Below are positions 35,722-47,819 of a stretch of DNA of 64,000 bases, piece after piece; position 1 is the first letter of the stretch, and every line of letters begins with the position of its first letter. Origin of the DNA: Tomocerus qinae. Its lineage: Eukaryota > Arthropoda > Collembola > Entomobryomorpha > Tomoceridae. Below the pieces are notes generated by a model. The model did no database searches and was not told the origin of the DNA. It saw only the letters and a program-made list of their open reading frames with translations. Made by a program: the position numbers and the translations under genes. The stretch spans positions 96,162,001 through 96,226,000 of the forward strand of contig CM034546.1 of assembly GCA_020055645.1 (NCBI GenBank), in the 5' to 3' direction.

Positions 35722-36137
35722 TGGCAAATATGATAGTCGAGAAATTATTTTCGTTTCCAGGCACCTGGGCTTTAATCATTTTTTAGTACCACTTTTCATT
35801 TTCCATACAGATCTGCACCGGGATGCAGGTACTACAACAGGTGCGACACTATGGGAACGTTATTATAACACTTCCGATAATGCGGACTTTTCATACATCA
35901 AATCAACCACTGACCAAGTGACCCCTGAGAAATGAAAAGAAGGTAAAATTGGTCTAAAGGAATCGGAAAAATCCCATATGTAACCTTTAGGGGTTGATAC
36001 CATAAAACGTTTCTTAAACTAGATTGGGAAGACTCTCATCAAATTGCGTTTGAAAATCGAATCCTCTATTTTTGGGTCCTCCACCTGCTTTTTACAAAAG
36101 ATTGATCCATAAGGGAGAGATAAGCAGCTACAATAAA
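35722..36137. other. 5' flank of Scr6
   Basis: No separate gene. The reading frame of Scr6 exon 1 stays open back to 36072 but has no upstream ATG, so ATG 36138 is preferred. Confidence 0.5.
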
Positions 36138-38237
36138 ATGGCTGAACAATCGTCTCATATGTCAAAGGGTCCAAATCCGCCTCAAAATCAAATGCCAATG
36201 GGCGGACAACAGTATCAAATGGGGGCGCCTGGGATGTCGTTGGGTGGACCACAGTATCAAATGGGAATGGGAATGCCACCAGCAAATCCAATTCCAATGC
36301 CTAACCTTATACCTGGCATACCCCCTGGCCTGGAGTATCTGAATCTTATTGACACAGTTCTTGTGAAACAACAACTTGAAACATTGGAAAGTAAGAATTT
36401 AGCAATAGCTAGTATCGACGAAATGGTCGCTATACTTAAAATCTCCAAAAAGATTACGATATGACTATGACTTGCAGTACAACATGCAGAAATATCAATC
36501 AATTGACTATTGTCAAAAACGTTTGATTAGGTAACATAAAACTTAAAAGTGATTAAAGAGTTTTTTTGTTTATTATAGTAATAACAGGAATACACACCCC
36601 CAACAAGTACGACCTGTTAAATATACACGGAGAACTTATCTTTCGGGCTATTGAAGTTACTGATGCACTTCGGACTATGTACTATGGATCATCCAGAGAC
36701 TTTAATATATGCGTCTTTGATCTATGGGGAAGGCAAGTAATGAGTTTAAACCGACCATGGAGTGGCTGCGGTCAAAAAGTAAGTATAATTTAATTAACTA
36801 TTACGTATCGTATAAGTTTTTTGTGTAGTAATGAACGAGCTACCGCCTGTTCTACGATACAGATAGAAGTTTACATTGACTTAATATTAGTATACACAGT
36901 ATCGGTATTTCCATAATGCGACTCGCCATATGATAAAGCTCTTCCACCGAGTATATTTTTTTAGCGCCCCAATTAATTATTACTCCCAACAGGAAAAGGC
37001 TGCTGCCTAAACTTTCACTTCCTTTATGCTAATTCCTATAAAACTTTCACCATTACTTATAGCATAGTTTTAATAAACTCGAGCAAATAGTGTGGTGAAA
37101 TTGAGAAAGATAATGTTGAATGTCATCTGCCTTTTGGATCGTATTGCAGTTAGTATTTGTTTAGCTAAGTGTTCAATACAAACTGATACAATAATCCGTA
37201 AACCATATCCTATTAAAACTATTGGATTGCATTCATTTCTGTGGAATATTTCATCAAGCCTTTGACGGTGTGTGCCCCTCCTGGAAATGTGGCAGGAGTT
37301 GTAGATCCTCAATCCTGCTGCGATTTGGAATTTTTGGTAAGAGATACCACTGGACAGCCTGCTTGCAAAATTCAAGGTTTGGGAGCAAATTGCTGTACTT
37401 GTGGAACTGTGAATTTTAAAGTAAGAATGTTATTATAATCTCCACAATAAAATTAAGCTATACTTAATATTTTACTTCACAACAAATTACTTTCATGCTT
37501 TAACGAAACCTATAATATTATGGTCTCTGGAAAATCAAGTTCTCAACTTTGTTTACGGCAACACTCGACTCGATTTATCGTTAATGTTTCTACATGGGGT
37601 CTCATTTTGTGCTATTCGGGGGGGGGGTGTCATGATGATTGTTTTAATCTTCAGGACATTAACGAGTTGCATTGCTTGCATTTAGTCAGACTCATTTTGA
37701 TTTTTGATGCTAGCAAGCAGAGCAGAGAAAGTACTGACAATAATATTATGAGCATTTCATCATGTATCAAGTTAATACGTCATCCCCATCATAGATGATT
37801 TGCGAAATCCACCAGTAACAACTGCAAACGAGTCCTCCTGACTTTGTTATACTCATTTATATGGCCCTTTCGCTCACTAATTACTTGTTTACTTTCTTCT
37901 GATGATAGGTATTGACTATGGCAGGTGCTGAAATAGGGGCAATCACTAAACAGTATGGAGGCTTCATTCAGGAAATGCGCACTGCTGCCACCAACTTTGT
38001 TGTTTCTTTTCCTAAAGATTTGAACATTTTTGCAAAGGCGGCTTTAGTTGGAGCTTGTGTACTAATGGTAAGCAAAACCAACATGATGGTCATGCTGTTC
38101 ATACTAAAAGGTCAAAAAGTCGTAACTTAGCTTTCTGCTTGTGGTCTTAAATGTTTAAATGTACATTTTAGGACTTCATGTACTTTGAAAACACTGGTGA
38201 AGGTCGTGAACACCATCATAGTCATCGTCATCATTAA
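36138..38237 (+). CDS. Scr6: scramblase, Met/Pro/Gln class, His-rich tail
   Basis: Five exons: 36138-36390, 36579-36778, 37259-37420, 37909-38067, 38172-38237; 279 residues; phases 1,0,0,0. The start MAEQSSHMSKGP matches Scr3 MAEQ, which makes it the bridge between the canonical and the Met/Pro/Gln classes. N-terminal repeat region residues 15-55 (PMGGQQYQMGAPG, GGPQYQMGMG), then IPPGLEYLNLIDTVLVKQ. Barrel: ITGIHTPNKYDLLN, DLWGRQVMSLNRPWSGCG; CAPPGNVAGVVDPQSCC. C-terminal exon: AGAEIGAITKQYGGF, degenerate calcium loop ATNFVVSFPKDLN and helix FAKAALVGACVLM. The tail GREHHHSHRHH has seven His, a possible metal-binding tail. Exon 3 uses an unusual acceptor atcaag. A poly(A) signal aataaa follows at about 38277. 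Confidence 0.9.
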
Positions 38238-39774
38238 TTTTGAATACATCTCTAATCAATCTTTTAAACTATGTAAAATAAAATGATTCACTTCATTTAT
38301 TTAGCAATTGTTATGTCGAGGAAGTTTTAAATGTGTATAGATTTCTATCGGGACTGTCTCAAAAATACACTAGATGGAAATCACAGAAAAATAAAGACAA
38401 AGTTGTGAGGAGTTATATGGGTCAGACTATTGTATCTGATTTGATGATTTCAACTAAAATCTTCAGAAATTACTGCCAATAACTTTATTAAGAACCATCA
38501 TAATTAGAGATGACAATGGTAAATCTTCCACGACATTTTTTATAGAGGAGAGCATTGGAATTGTATTTATCATAATTTATTAAAGCATTGTAGTTCCAGA
38601 TCCAGACTCAATTCAGTCATATCAATCAGCTTCCCCAAAAACTCTCCTAACTCCTAAGCTATCCCAATATTGTTCAAATGGCTGATGGCTTCCGGTCACC
38701 CATTGGAGGTTGCAATTGAGCAAAAGATAATACACATATCCAATAACGATTTTCGTCATGAAAATATGTATTTTTATTGAACGGTCAAAATTTGAAAACT
38801 GGTTGACGTATTAAAAATAAATACCATTCATCCACACAAAAACATACAGAGACAATTTTGACATGGAACCTAACACACAGCATAGCGCCCGCGTACCTAC
38901 ATATTGTACATTCATACTTACTTACATGCCTACTAATGTACATCATCGAAATCATCCAATTTTGCTTACCTATATAATTATGTGTTTATTAGATAGATGC
39001 TCTCATTGCAATGCAGGTAGATTTCTCTACTACGAAGTCATTGTGTCTATCTGATTCACAGATAACAAGTGTACTCTGTCCAATGGTGTTTATGTTAACG
39101 ATCTAGTAAAAATTGTTGTAAAAGTGCCTTTCCAGTTCCACAATTGATTGAATTGTTTTGTTGTTCACAAAAATTATTTGTTTATTATTATTATTATCTT
39201 AGCTACGCGTTAGGCCGATAGTAATGCTAATAAATGTAGATTTCAAAGCGATTTTGAGGAGGAAGAGATGCATAGTAAGGCATATCAAGAAGTGGAAACA
39301 ACCTATCCCCACTGACCCCCCCAGTCATACCTAAAAGTCAACCAAACGTGTAAGTCATTCGTTTCCTATTTTGCATTTGTAGTATTCATTCATTAGTTGT
39401 TCAATGAATAAACTTTAGACAAAGAGGTGTTTAATAATTTATGCAATGGGGGTATCATGGTGGACTACAGTATGTAATGGTGCTGGAAAATAGGGGGAAT
39501 ACAATCAATCAACCAGTCGTGCCACCAGTTAATCCATTCAGAAAATGGCCATTGCTAGGAATATCACATTTTTTAAATATCTAGGTTTAAAACTAAATAA
39601 TATGTTGCGGACTTTTCATGCTACACAGCAGTCAGCACCAGCACTGAACATTGATGCGATGGCAGCTTTGGGTTACTATAATCATAAAGAAGCATGAGAT
39701 AGCTTAGCAGAAGAATTCATTGCATTTGTATCCTTAAATTGTAATAAGCCCACAAGAAATATTACGTACCAATA
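38238..39774. other. Spacer between Scr6 and Scr7, with duplicated 5' flank
   Basis: The part from about 39030 on is repeated upstream of Scr8 (42510-44140). It includes the empty target site (TA at 39104-39105) for the Tc1/mariner-derived insertion there. A relic exon is listed separately. Nothing coding in 38240-39030. Confidence 0.65.
39441..39545 (+). pseudogene. Relic scramblase N-terminal exon upstream of Scr7
   Basis: The sequence atgcaatgggggtatc, then gtggactacagtatgtaatgg, then gtgccaccagttaatcca, resembles the coding repeat in live Scr exon 1 (aaatggggatgcc, ggaccacagtatcaaatggg, ccaccagcaaatcca), but frame and stops show it is dead. The same relic stands before Scr8. Confidence 0.55.
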
Positions 39775-41888
39775 ATGGGGGGAAAGTCATCCCAAATGGC
39801 AAAGAATGGACAACAGCCTCAATCTCAAATGCCAATGAGTGGACAATCGCCTCAATCTCAAATGCCAATGAGTTGGCAACCGCCTCAATCTCAAATGCCA
39901 ATGAGTGGACAACCGCCTCAATCTCAAATGCCAATGAGTGGACAATCGCCTCAATCTCAAATGCCAATGGGTGGACAACCACCTCAATCTCAAATGCCAA
40001 TGGGTGGACAACCGCCTCAATCTCAAACACCATTAGGTGGACCACAATATCAAATGGGGATGCCAATGACCGGACAACAAAATCAAATGGCGGCTATGGC
40101 GATGCTAATGGGCGGAAATATGGGTGCAATGGCATTGGCAATGGCAATGGGTGGACAACAAAATCAAATGGGGATGGAAATGCCACCTAATCCAGTTCCA
40201 TTACCTGACGCTATTCCTGGAATACCACCTGGCCTGGAGTATCTAAATGTTATTGATACAGTTTTTGTGAGACAACATATTGAAGTACTGGAAGGTAAGA
40301 ATCAACTTCAATTGAAAGTAGTCCACACCAAGACCATGTGGCAAAATTTGAGATTTTTGTGGTCCTATTAAAACTGATTAGCCATTAAGTAAGACTCTCT
40401 CTAAAACGAATTCCGTGACTGTGGCTTACTGTGGAGAGCTGCAAGGTTTTTTTTATGAATTATGCGATACTGATGATGGATGCATAACTACATGACTACT
40501 TTTCAATTTTTACCCCTCTTTGGGAACCCTCCAAACTCGAATGTTGAAGAAGGGATTTATATTTAGTTGGGCCGTTTGACAAAGTTGCTGTAGTTATAGT
40601 TGCTCTACTTTAGTAAAATAGGAGAACAGTACTTGCACTAACTACTATAGTCTTTTTATAGCAGATGGGTTTGTTTGTGTGTTTATTTAGTGGTAGCTGG
40701 ACGACACATGCCCAACACGTATGACCTTATGAATCTACACGGAGAACTTTTCTTTCGAGCCATTGAAGTCACTGATCCACTTAGTACCATATACCTTGGG
40801 TCTGACAGAAATTTTAGGATAATTATTTATGATCTGTGGAGCAGGCAAGTGATGAGTTTAAGCCGACCATGGAGTGGCTGCATTGAAGAGGTAAATAAAT
40901 ATAGGTACATTGTGGTACTACATCTAAACTAACATCTACTGTTCTGTGTATTTAATTATTGGAATATTATTGCATTTAATTATTGGAATATTATTACATT
41001 TAATTATTGGAATGCGATCGGAAGGCTGTTCGATCGTTTACCGAAATCTTAGAAGTGTATTACACACCCCTGAGTCTGTCAATTTAAATATTTATAAGAA
41101 CAATAGTAGTCAATACCCCCTGTCTCCTTAACTGATATACATGACATGTGTACTCTGAAAGGGTGCCTTCCAACTCTGCATTGGATTAACATTTTTATAC
41201 TCTTTCATTTAGGCTTTAAAGGTGTGTGCTCCTCCCGGAAATTTAGTAGGAATTGTGGATCCTCAGACCTGTTGTAGTCCTGAATATCTGGTGAGAGATG
41301 CTACTGGACAACCTGCTTTAAGAATCCAAGGTTTAGGAGCAAATTGCTGCACTTTAGGAAATGTAGATTTTAAAGTAAGAATATTACATGTAATTACTAC
41401 TTATTCACAGCACAAGAAACTATTTTAAGCCCTATGATTGCATCTTTCCCAATATTATCACTTTTTAAAATGCTCAAATAGCATTACAATAGCGAGTCAA
41501 TACGACTAACAAAATTGCTACTTAGGATTGAACGTTGCTTTTGACATTATTTTCTCATAAAGGTGTGGACTATGGCAGGCACGCAGGTGGGGACAATCAC
41601 CAAGCAGTTTTCAGGCATAGTTCAGGAATTGCACACTGCTGCTACCAACTTTGTTATTACTTTCCCTAAAGATTTGAACATTTGTGCAAAGGCGACATTG
41701 GTTGGAGCTTGTGTGCTTTTGGTAAGCAACATACATATAATAATGATGACATTACCAGATTCAAAATATCAAAAACCTATTCATTATTGTTTCAATAAGA
41801 AACTGGAAGCTGGAAACTAACATGTTGTTGTTGTACTTATTCTTAGGACTTCATACACTTTGAGAAGACTGATGGCGAGAAACAATAA
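39775..41888 (+). CDS. Scr7: scramblase, Met/Pro/Gln class
   Basis: Five exons: 39775-40294, 40691-40890, 41213-41374, 41563-41721, 41847-41888; 360 residues; phases 1,0,0,0. The start MGGKSSQMAKNG is shared with Scr8. Residues 12-95 repeat GQPPQSQMPMS (33-bp DNA unit, 7-8 copies), followed by Met/Ala-rich QNQMAAMAMLMGGNMGAM. Then IPPGLEYLNVIDTVFVRQ and the barrel (VAGRHMPNTYDLMN; DLWSRQVMSLSRPWSGC; CAPPGNLVGIVDPQTCC). The C-terminal exon has TNFVITFPKDLNICAKATLV, with the calcium loop degenerate and an extra Cys next to the helix. The tail is short and acidic/basic (EKTDGEKQ), without His. Scr7 and Scr8 share about 750 bp of 5' flank and are tandem duplicates. Confidence 0.9.
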
Positions 41889-42585
41889 TGTCCCCAGCCA
41901 CTCATCTAAAATTTCAAACACCGTAGTATAGGTGTTCAAAGTAATGATGCTCCAATGCTCCCACTACTGCCAGTAGCGTACTGAGTGCTGGTCTTCATCG
42001 GATTTAGTTTAAAAATTATGAGACTTAGATTGGATTATTGGATCAACAATATTTGTATAACTTTAAATTGAGGAGAGTTGCCATTTAACTTTCCTTTCCA
42101 TTTTCAGCTCTGCTTTCTCTCAAAACCAGACTACTGTTCTTCCCCGTAAAAGTTTTGTATGTAAAGAAAAAGTGGTTTGTATCCTGACTGTTTTTATATT
42201 GTACTGTAAAGTAAGGCTAAAGAAGATCACAGAAAAATAAAAGAATTTTATGCGAACATAAGATGTAATATCTATATATGATATAGCACTATAGTAGCAG
42301 ATTTAAATACTACTATAGTGTTTTGCCTTATCCATATCCACCATTTTAAATTGGATCGTCTTTCTTTTGAAATATTTTTGAAAACTCTGTCCTTTCAGGG
42401 CGATAGCGACCAGGACCGGTTTCCAGGGATCAATTTCCTCCAGTTATACGAATATAAGATTTAGCGGTCAGTCTTGAGTTGGCTAAGTCGTTTTCGCTTG
42501 CCTTTTTCTGCGAACCTCGATGTGTCTATCTGATTCACTGACAACAAAGTGTACTCTGTCGAATGGTGTTTATATTCACCATCTA
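41889..42585. other. 3' flank of Scr7 and 5' flank of Scr8
   Basis: No gene. From about 42510 the sequence matches 39040-39104 upstream of Scr7. Confidence 0.6.
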
Positions 42586-43513
42586 CAGTATGTATCAAAA
42601 GTGGGTATACATAGGAGTTTATGGGTATACGTATACATAGTAGTTTAGTATCCATAGCACTTTCATTGTTAGTTCACAGTTCAATATTATGCAATTTTTA
42701 CTAGCCAGATTTCCATTTTATCATTTCATTGTTTGTCTCTCTTTCCTTCTTTTCGCAATAAATAATGCGTTGCTTCAATCTGAAGAACTCATTATGGATA
42801 AGCTGTCAATAAGTGAGCGAATTGAAATTGTGAAGATGCGGACAACAATATCGTTACAAAAGGTGGTTGAGAAATTCACTATCCTGGAAAGACAGTTAGC
42901 ATCAGAAAAGCTCGGTTTGATAGGACTGGTTCCGTCAAAAACTTACCAAAAGTAGGAAGACAATTTCTGAATTGGATGCTAAGGGAGTGGATCCTTACAA
43001 CATTTGGTTTCAGCAAGACGGTGCTCCCCCACATTATGCCATACAATTTAGGAATTGGTTAGATGAAACTTGATCATGATGATCATGATCAAGTGACCAT
43101 GATGATCATGATCAAGTGACCATGCAAGATGATCATGATCAAGTGACCATGATGATCAAGATCAAGTGATCATGATCATTATGATCTGTGGTAACTGCTA
43201 CAGTTCTGATGCTAACAGTCTTTCCAGGATAGTGAATTCCTCAGCCACCTTTCGTAACGACATTGTTGTCCGCATCTTTACATTCAATTCGCTCACTTAT
43301 TGACAGTTTATCCATATTGAGTTCTTCAGATTGAAGCAACGCATTGTTTATTGCGAAAAGAAGGAAAGAGAGACGAACAATGAAATAATAATTGGCTGGT
43401 AAAAATTGCATATTGAACTTTTGTACTGTGAACTAACAATGAAAGTGCTATGGATACTAAAATTCTATGTATACCCATAAACTCCTATGTATACCCACTT
43501 TTGATACATACTG
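42586..43513. mobile_element. Tc1/mariner-derived foldback element
   Basis: 928 bp flanked by TA (42584-42585, 43514-43515). Termini CAGTATGTATCAAAAGTGGG and its inverse. The left arm encodes the start of a Tc1/mariner-like transposase (MDKLSISERIEIVKM, helix-turn-helix type). Remnant residues WFQQDGAPPHYAIQ (43000-43045), a motif of the DDE catalytic domain, precede the centre. The right arm (43207-43513) is an inverted copy of the left arm (42586-42907), so the element is a rearranged, transposase-dead foldback. The catalytic region is otherwise deleted. Confidence 0.85.
43072..43192. repeat. Tandem repeat at the centre of the mariner foldback
   Basis: Imperfect units of about 23 bp containing gatgatcatgatcaagtgac; each is itself nearly palindromic. 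Sits between the transposase remnant and the inverted arm. Confidence 0.85.
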
Positions 43514-43515
43514 TA

Positions 43516-44141
43516 GTCAAAATTCTTGTTATAAGTGCCTTTATAGAATTGATTGAAACAAAAAAAAACACAAAAACAATTTGTTTATTATTATTACTAT
43601 AGTTAGCTACGGGTTGTTAGTACCTACGCAGTAGGCCACTTTCATTTTGAGGAGAAAGATGTGTAAGTAAGTGGAAACAACCCATCCCCACTGACCCCCC
43701 AGTCTTACCTAAAAGTCAACCAAACGTGTAAGTCATTTGTATATATCCCATTTTGCATTTGTAGTATTCATTCATTAGTTCTAAAGTTCATTCAGTGAAT
43801 AAACTTAAGACAAATTAGAGGTGTTTAATAATTTATGCAATGGGGGTACCAAGGGTGTACTACAATATGTAATGGTTGTTGGAAAATAGGGAGAGTACAA
43901 TCAATCTACCAGTCGTGCCACCAGTAAATCCATTCAGAAAATGGCCTTTGCTAAGAATGTCACATTGTTGTAGGTCTAAAACTACATGATATGTTGAGGA
44001 CTTTTCATGCTACGCAGCAGTCAGCACCAGCACTGAACATTGATGGCAGCTTTGTGTTACTATACTCATAAAGAAGCATAGACTGTTCATTGTGCGAGCC
44101 TTAAATTTTAATAAGCCCACAAGAAATATTACGTACCAATA
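43516..44141. other. 5' flank of Scr8 with relic exon
   Basis: Duplicate of 39105-39774. A relic scramblase repeat exon like that before Scr7 lies at about 43834-43938. Confidence 0.6.
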
Positions 44142-46622
44142 ATGGGGGGAAAGTCATCCCAAATGGCAAAGAATGGACAACAGCCTCAATCCCAAATGTC
44201 AAAAAAAGGACAACCACCTCAATCTCAAAGTCCAATGCGTGGACAACCACCTCAATCTCAAATTCCAATGGATGGACAACCGCCTCAACCTCAGTCTCAA
44301 AAGCCAATGGGGATGCCAATGAGTGGCCCACAATACCAAATGGGGATGCCAATGAGTGGTCCACAATACCAAATGGGGATGCCAATGAGTGGTCCACAAT
44401 ATTCAATGGGGATGCCAATGAGTGGCCCGCAATATCCAATGGGGATGCCAATGGGTGGGCCCCAATACCAAATGGGGCCAATGCCACCAGCAAATCCAAT
44501 TCCAATACCAGACATTATACCTGGCATTCCACCTGGTTTAGAGTATCTGAATTTCCTTGATGCAGTTTTTGTTAGACAACAGCTTGAAGTACTGGAAGGT
44601 AAGGCTTTCTAATAAAAAATGAATTAGGTAACTTTTAGTATCTGAGTATTTAATAATAGCCCAGGATCTGAGGATAATAATCCAGTTGTTCTTAGATGCT
44701 AAAAGTAACACCTAATTAAAGCATTGCTGAATATAATATGATATGACGGTATATTGTGTTTGGTAAAACCAACGATACTCATGGCACTTTCTCTTTTCGT
44801 ATGATATCTCCATACAGAACTTTCGCTTACCTTTCTTTCTTTCGCCAGGATTTTAATAAGCCTTAATCTAACGTGGGAAAAAGTTTAGTACAAAAACGAA
44901 TGTAATAGTATCGTTGGCTTACGTTCATTAGCTATATTTACGTAAATTAAAATTAAAGACGATAGCTGAATTGCCACAAAAACTTTTGTTAAAGAAAACA
45001 TGATGGTTTTATTTAGTAAATGAATGCTTTGGTTTAGTAATATCCGGGAGACACACGCCCAACAAATATGATCTATTTAATATGCAAGGAGAACTTATCT
45101 TTCGTGCAGTTGAAGTTGCTGATCCAATTATTACAATGCACCAACTATCTAATAGGAATTTTAATATAGTTATCTTTGATCTGTGGGGGAGACAAGTCAT
45201 CAGTTTAAATAGACCATACAGTTTCGCTCTCTCTCAACAAGTAAGCATTTATGTGTTACACCATTTGCCATTTTAGCCATTAGCTAATCGATCAAAATCT
45301 GCCTTCTGATGGATAAAAATAGTAATATTATTTTAATCAAAAGCCTGTTTTTGAATGAATGGGCATGTTTTCCATCCTTTGAACACTTTAATAGTTTATA
45401 TTGTGTAGTGTATGTGTAGTGCTTGCCTAATACCTTTTAGTATGATTGTTTAATTGAATATGACATTAATCCTTCTGTGATATTTCATGAAGCCATTAAC
45501 TGTGTGTGCTCCTCCTGGAAATGTAGCAGGAATTGTGATTCCTGTTTCTACCTACTGCAGTTCAGAATTTTTTGTAAAACAACCGAATGGACAGACTATT
45601 TTGAGAATTCAAGGTGTGGGAGGAATGTGTGTTAGCAATTGGGGAGCTCGTGGTTTTCAGGTAAGCATTTATAGCCTTATTATTCTCTACCAATCTGAAG
45701 AAACTGATTAGATGTAAAAATAATAGCTGAAAAGTTGAATAATAGTTTTCCATTTTAGTTTGAAGACCACGATTTTTTCTATAGTAAAATTTCATTAAAC
45801 ACTGGCACACTATTAAACATATTGAAAGAATTGAGTTAATCCTCAAAACAGGAAATTAAGTGCTGACATAGATCATAAAAATCAGTGAATTGAACGTATG
45901 TAGTACGTATGTTTCAATTTGTAATGCCGGCCGGTAAACAGGAATGGAATGAAAGGGAATTCTATATTTTTAAATACAAGCTTATTCGGCAATATTATTA
46001 GCAACGCACTTACGTCCAACAGCCCAACACGATACTGTGTCTAATTTTCCTTTTCGTTTAGTTTCCTTATCGTTTGTGTGGAAATGTGCCAAAAGTTGTT
46101 CCCGATATTGTCTGTGCATATAAAGATGTAGCATAATAATATATTTTATGTTAATACGGAATGTTGAAATCGTTTTTAACCATTTAAAAGTTAATTTTGA
46201 CACTATTTATCTCTGATGATAGGTACTGAGTATAGGAGGTGGTGTGGTGGGGTCAATTATCAAACAGTATGCAGGTATCGTTCAGGAAGCTACCACTTCT
46301 GCTGACAACTTTGTTGTTACTTTCCCTAAAGATTTGGACATTTTTGCAAAGGCGACATTAGTTGGAGCTACAGTACTTCTGGTAATTCATACTAAAAATG
46401 TTAACATAGTACCTTGTATTATTACAATACTATACATTATCAGGAAGCTAAGTGTGCACAGGCTCCACACTCCACAGTTATTATTTAATGCTATATAAAT
46501 ATGTTTATTTCTAGGACTTTATATACTTTGAGAATGCTTATGGACAGAATCAACGTAGAGGTTATCATCACGGTTATGGACATCGTCATCATGGTTATCA
46601 TCATGGTGGCATTTTATTGTGA
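44142..46622 (+). CDS. Scr8: scramblase, Met/Pro/Gln class, Gly/His-rich tail
   Basis: Five exons: 44142-44598, 45038-45240, 45493-45660, 46223-46381, 46515-46622; 364 residues; phases 1,0,0,0. N-terminal repeats: first GQPPQSQ-type units, then five 10-residue units around GMPMSGPQYQM (30-bp DNA unit). Then IPPGLEYLNFLDAVFVRQ. Barrel exons diverge most in this class: SGRHTPNKYDLFN, RPYSFALSQQ (the last cluster Cys is lost) and IVIPVSTYCSSEFFVKQ. C-terminal exon: IIKQYAGIVQEATTSADNFV keeps one Asp of the calcium loop, and helix FAKATLVGATVLL. The 36-codon last exon gives a tail of GYHHGYGHRHHGYHHGG type, a Gly-Tyr-His repeat with eight His. Such tails in other proteins bind zinc or copper; here that is inference. 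Poly(A) signal near 46853. Confidence 0.9.
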
Positions 46623-47819
46623 AAATTTTATATAATCCTTAATCGAAAGCAAAGAAAAGAGAATGCGAATTTGTGAATCCTCAAAAAGAAAAGAGGATGT
46701 GTGTGAATCCTCCAAGTCCTTGTTGTTTATTATATTATATATATTGCTGTATCATCACAGAAAACGGAACGAATTTTTGAGGACATAAAAGTAATATACT
46801 AGGATTAAATTGAATAGAGAAATATAAAGTCGCTATAAGATAGTAATTACAGAATAAATTCCGTTTATTCGAGTTTTACCTGAAGCCTTTTTACAGAAAA
46901 TGGACTGCTTGCTTTTCATGTGCGTTTATTGTGCAAATAATATTATTGGTGACCTGCTATATTGTACCATATTACATGCTTTGCATCAACAAGAAATGCC
47001 CATTTTATGATAAAAACTTCTTTTTACTTGGCATTTAATAGATATTATGTACTGCATTATATACTCTATTATACACATAAGTATACGATAGATAAGAGTT
47101 AAGAGTATAATAAAGTCTTATCTGATGTCTTGACATGACTCATCGCGTAATCATTTATTATCCTGATAGATGCATGTAAATAGCATTATGAGAACATCTT
47201 AATTTAGTACATAGGATGACAGTTCTAGTTTATTTCCTTCTTAGAGCAGTCTACATTTATTAAGAAGCAATTAGTACACTAATATTAGTTATCCAAAGAA
47301 CAACTGAAATCACTTTTACTAAATAGGTATTTGTTATTAGCTTCTGGAAAATTGTTGCCGTATACGTGTACTTAATAGCTCATGGGGCTAATTCACTAAC
47401 TTGCATTATAAATAAATCATATAATCGTTAAGCATGATACCACGGCAGAAGTATTTTTCATCGTTTCTGTGATGTGAATGTCGTGTTATGTAATCCTGTA
47501 CCGAACACGGTAATAAAACTATTGTAGGAAAGTATATGTTATGCATACCTGTATGCATAAATTCCATGCATAACAAGTACATAGATAATCTTGACGTAAA
47601 CACTTGATGTCTCCCACGGTAGATCATAGTCGTCAACCGGATAATCCCATTAGCTTAATTACCTTCATTAAAACTTACATGAAATAACAACCATCTATGT
47701 ATATAAGAAAGAGCATTATTAAGAAATACGTCTTATCCAAATTTCCAAAATAGTACCTACTCAACTCGTTCTAAAGTGTGTAGTTGCAACAAAGCATCTG
47801 AAGACATCAGAAATCCAAA
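46623..47819. other. Intergenic; likely promoter near the 3' end
   Basis: No gene. A TATA-like gtatataagaaa at 47699-47710 lies about 110 bp before the next ATG and could be the core promoter of the peritrophin gene. Confidence 0.5.
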
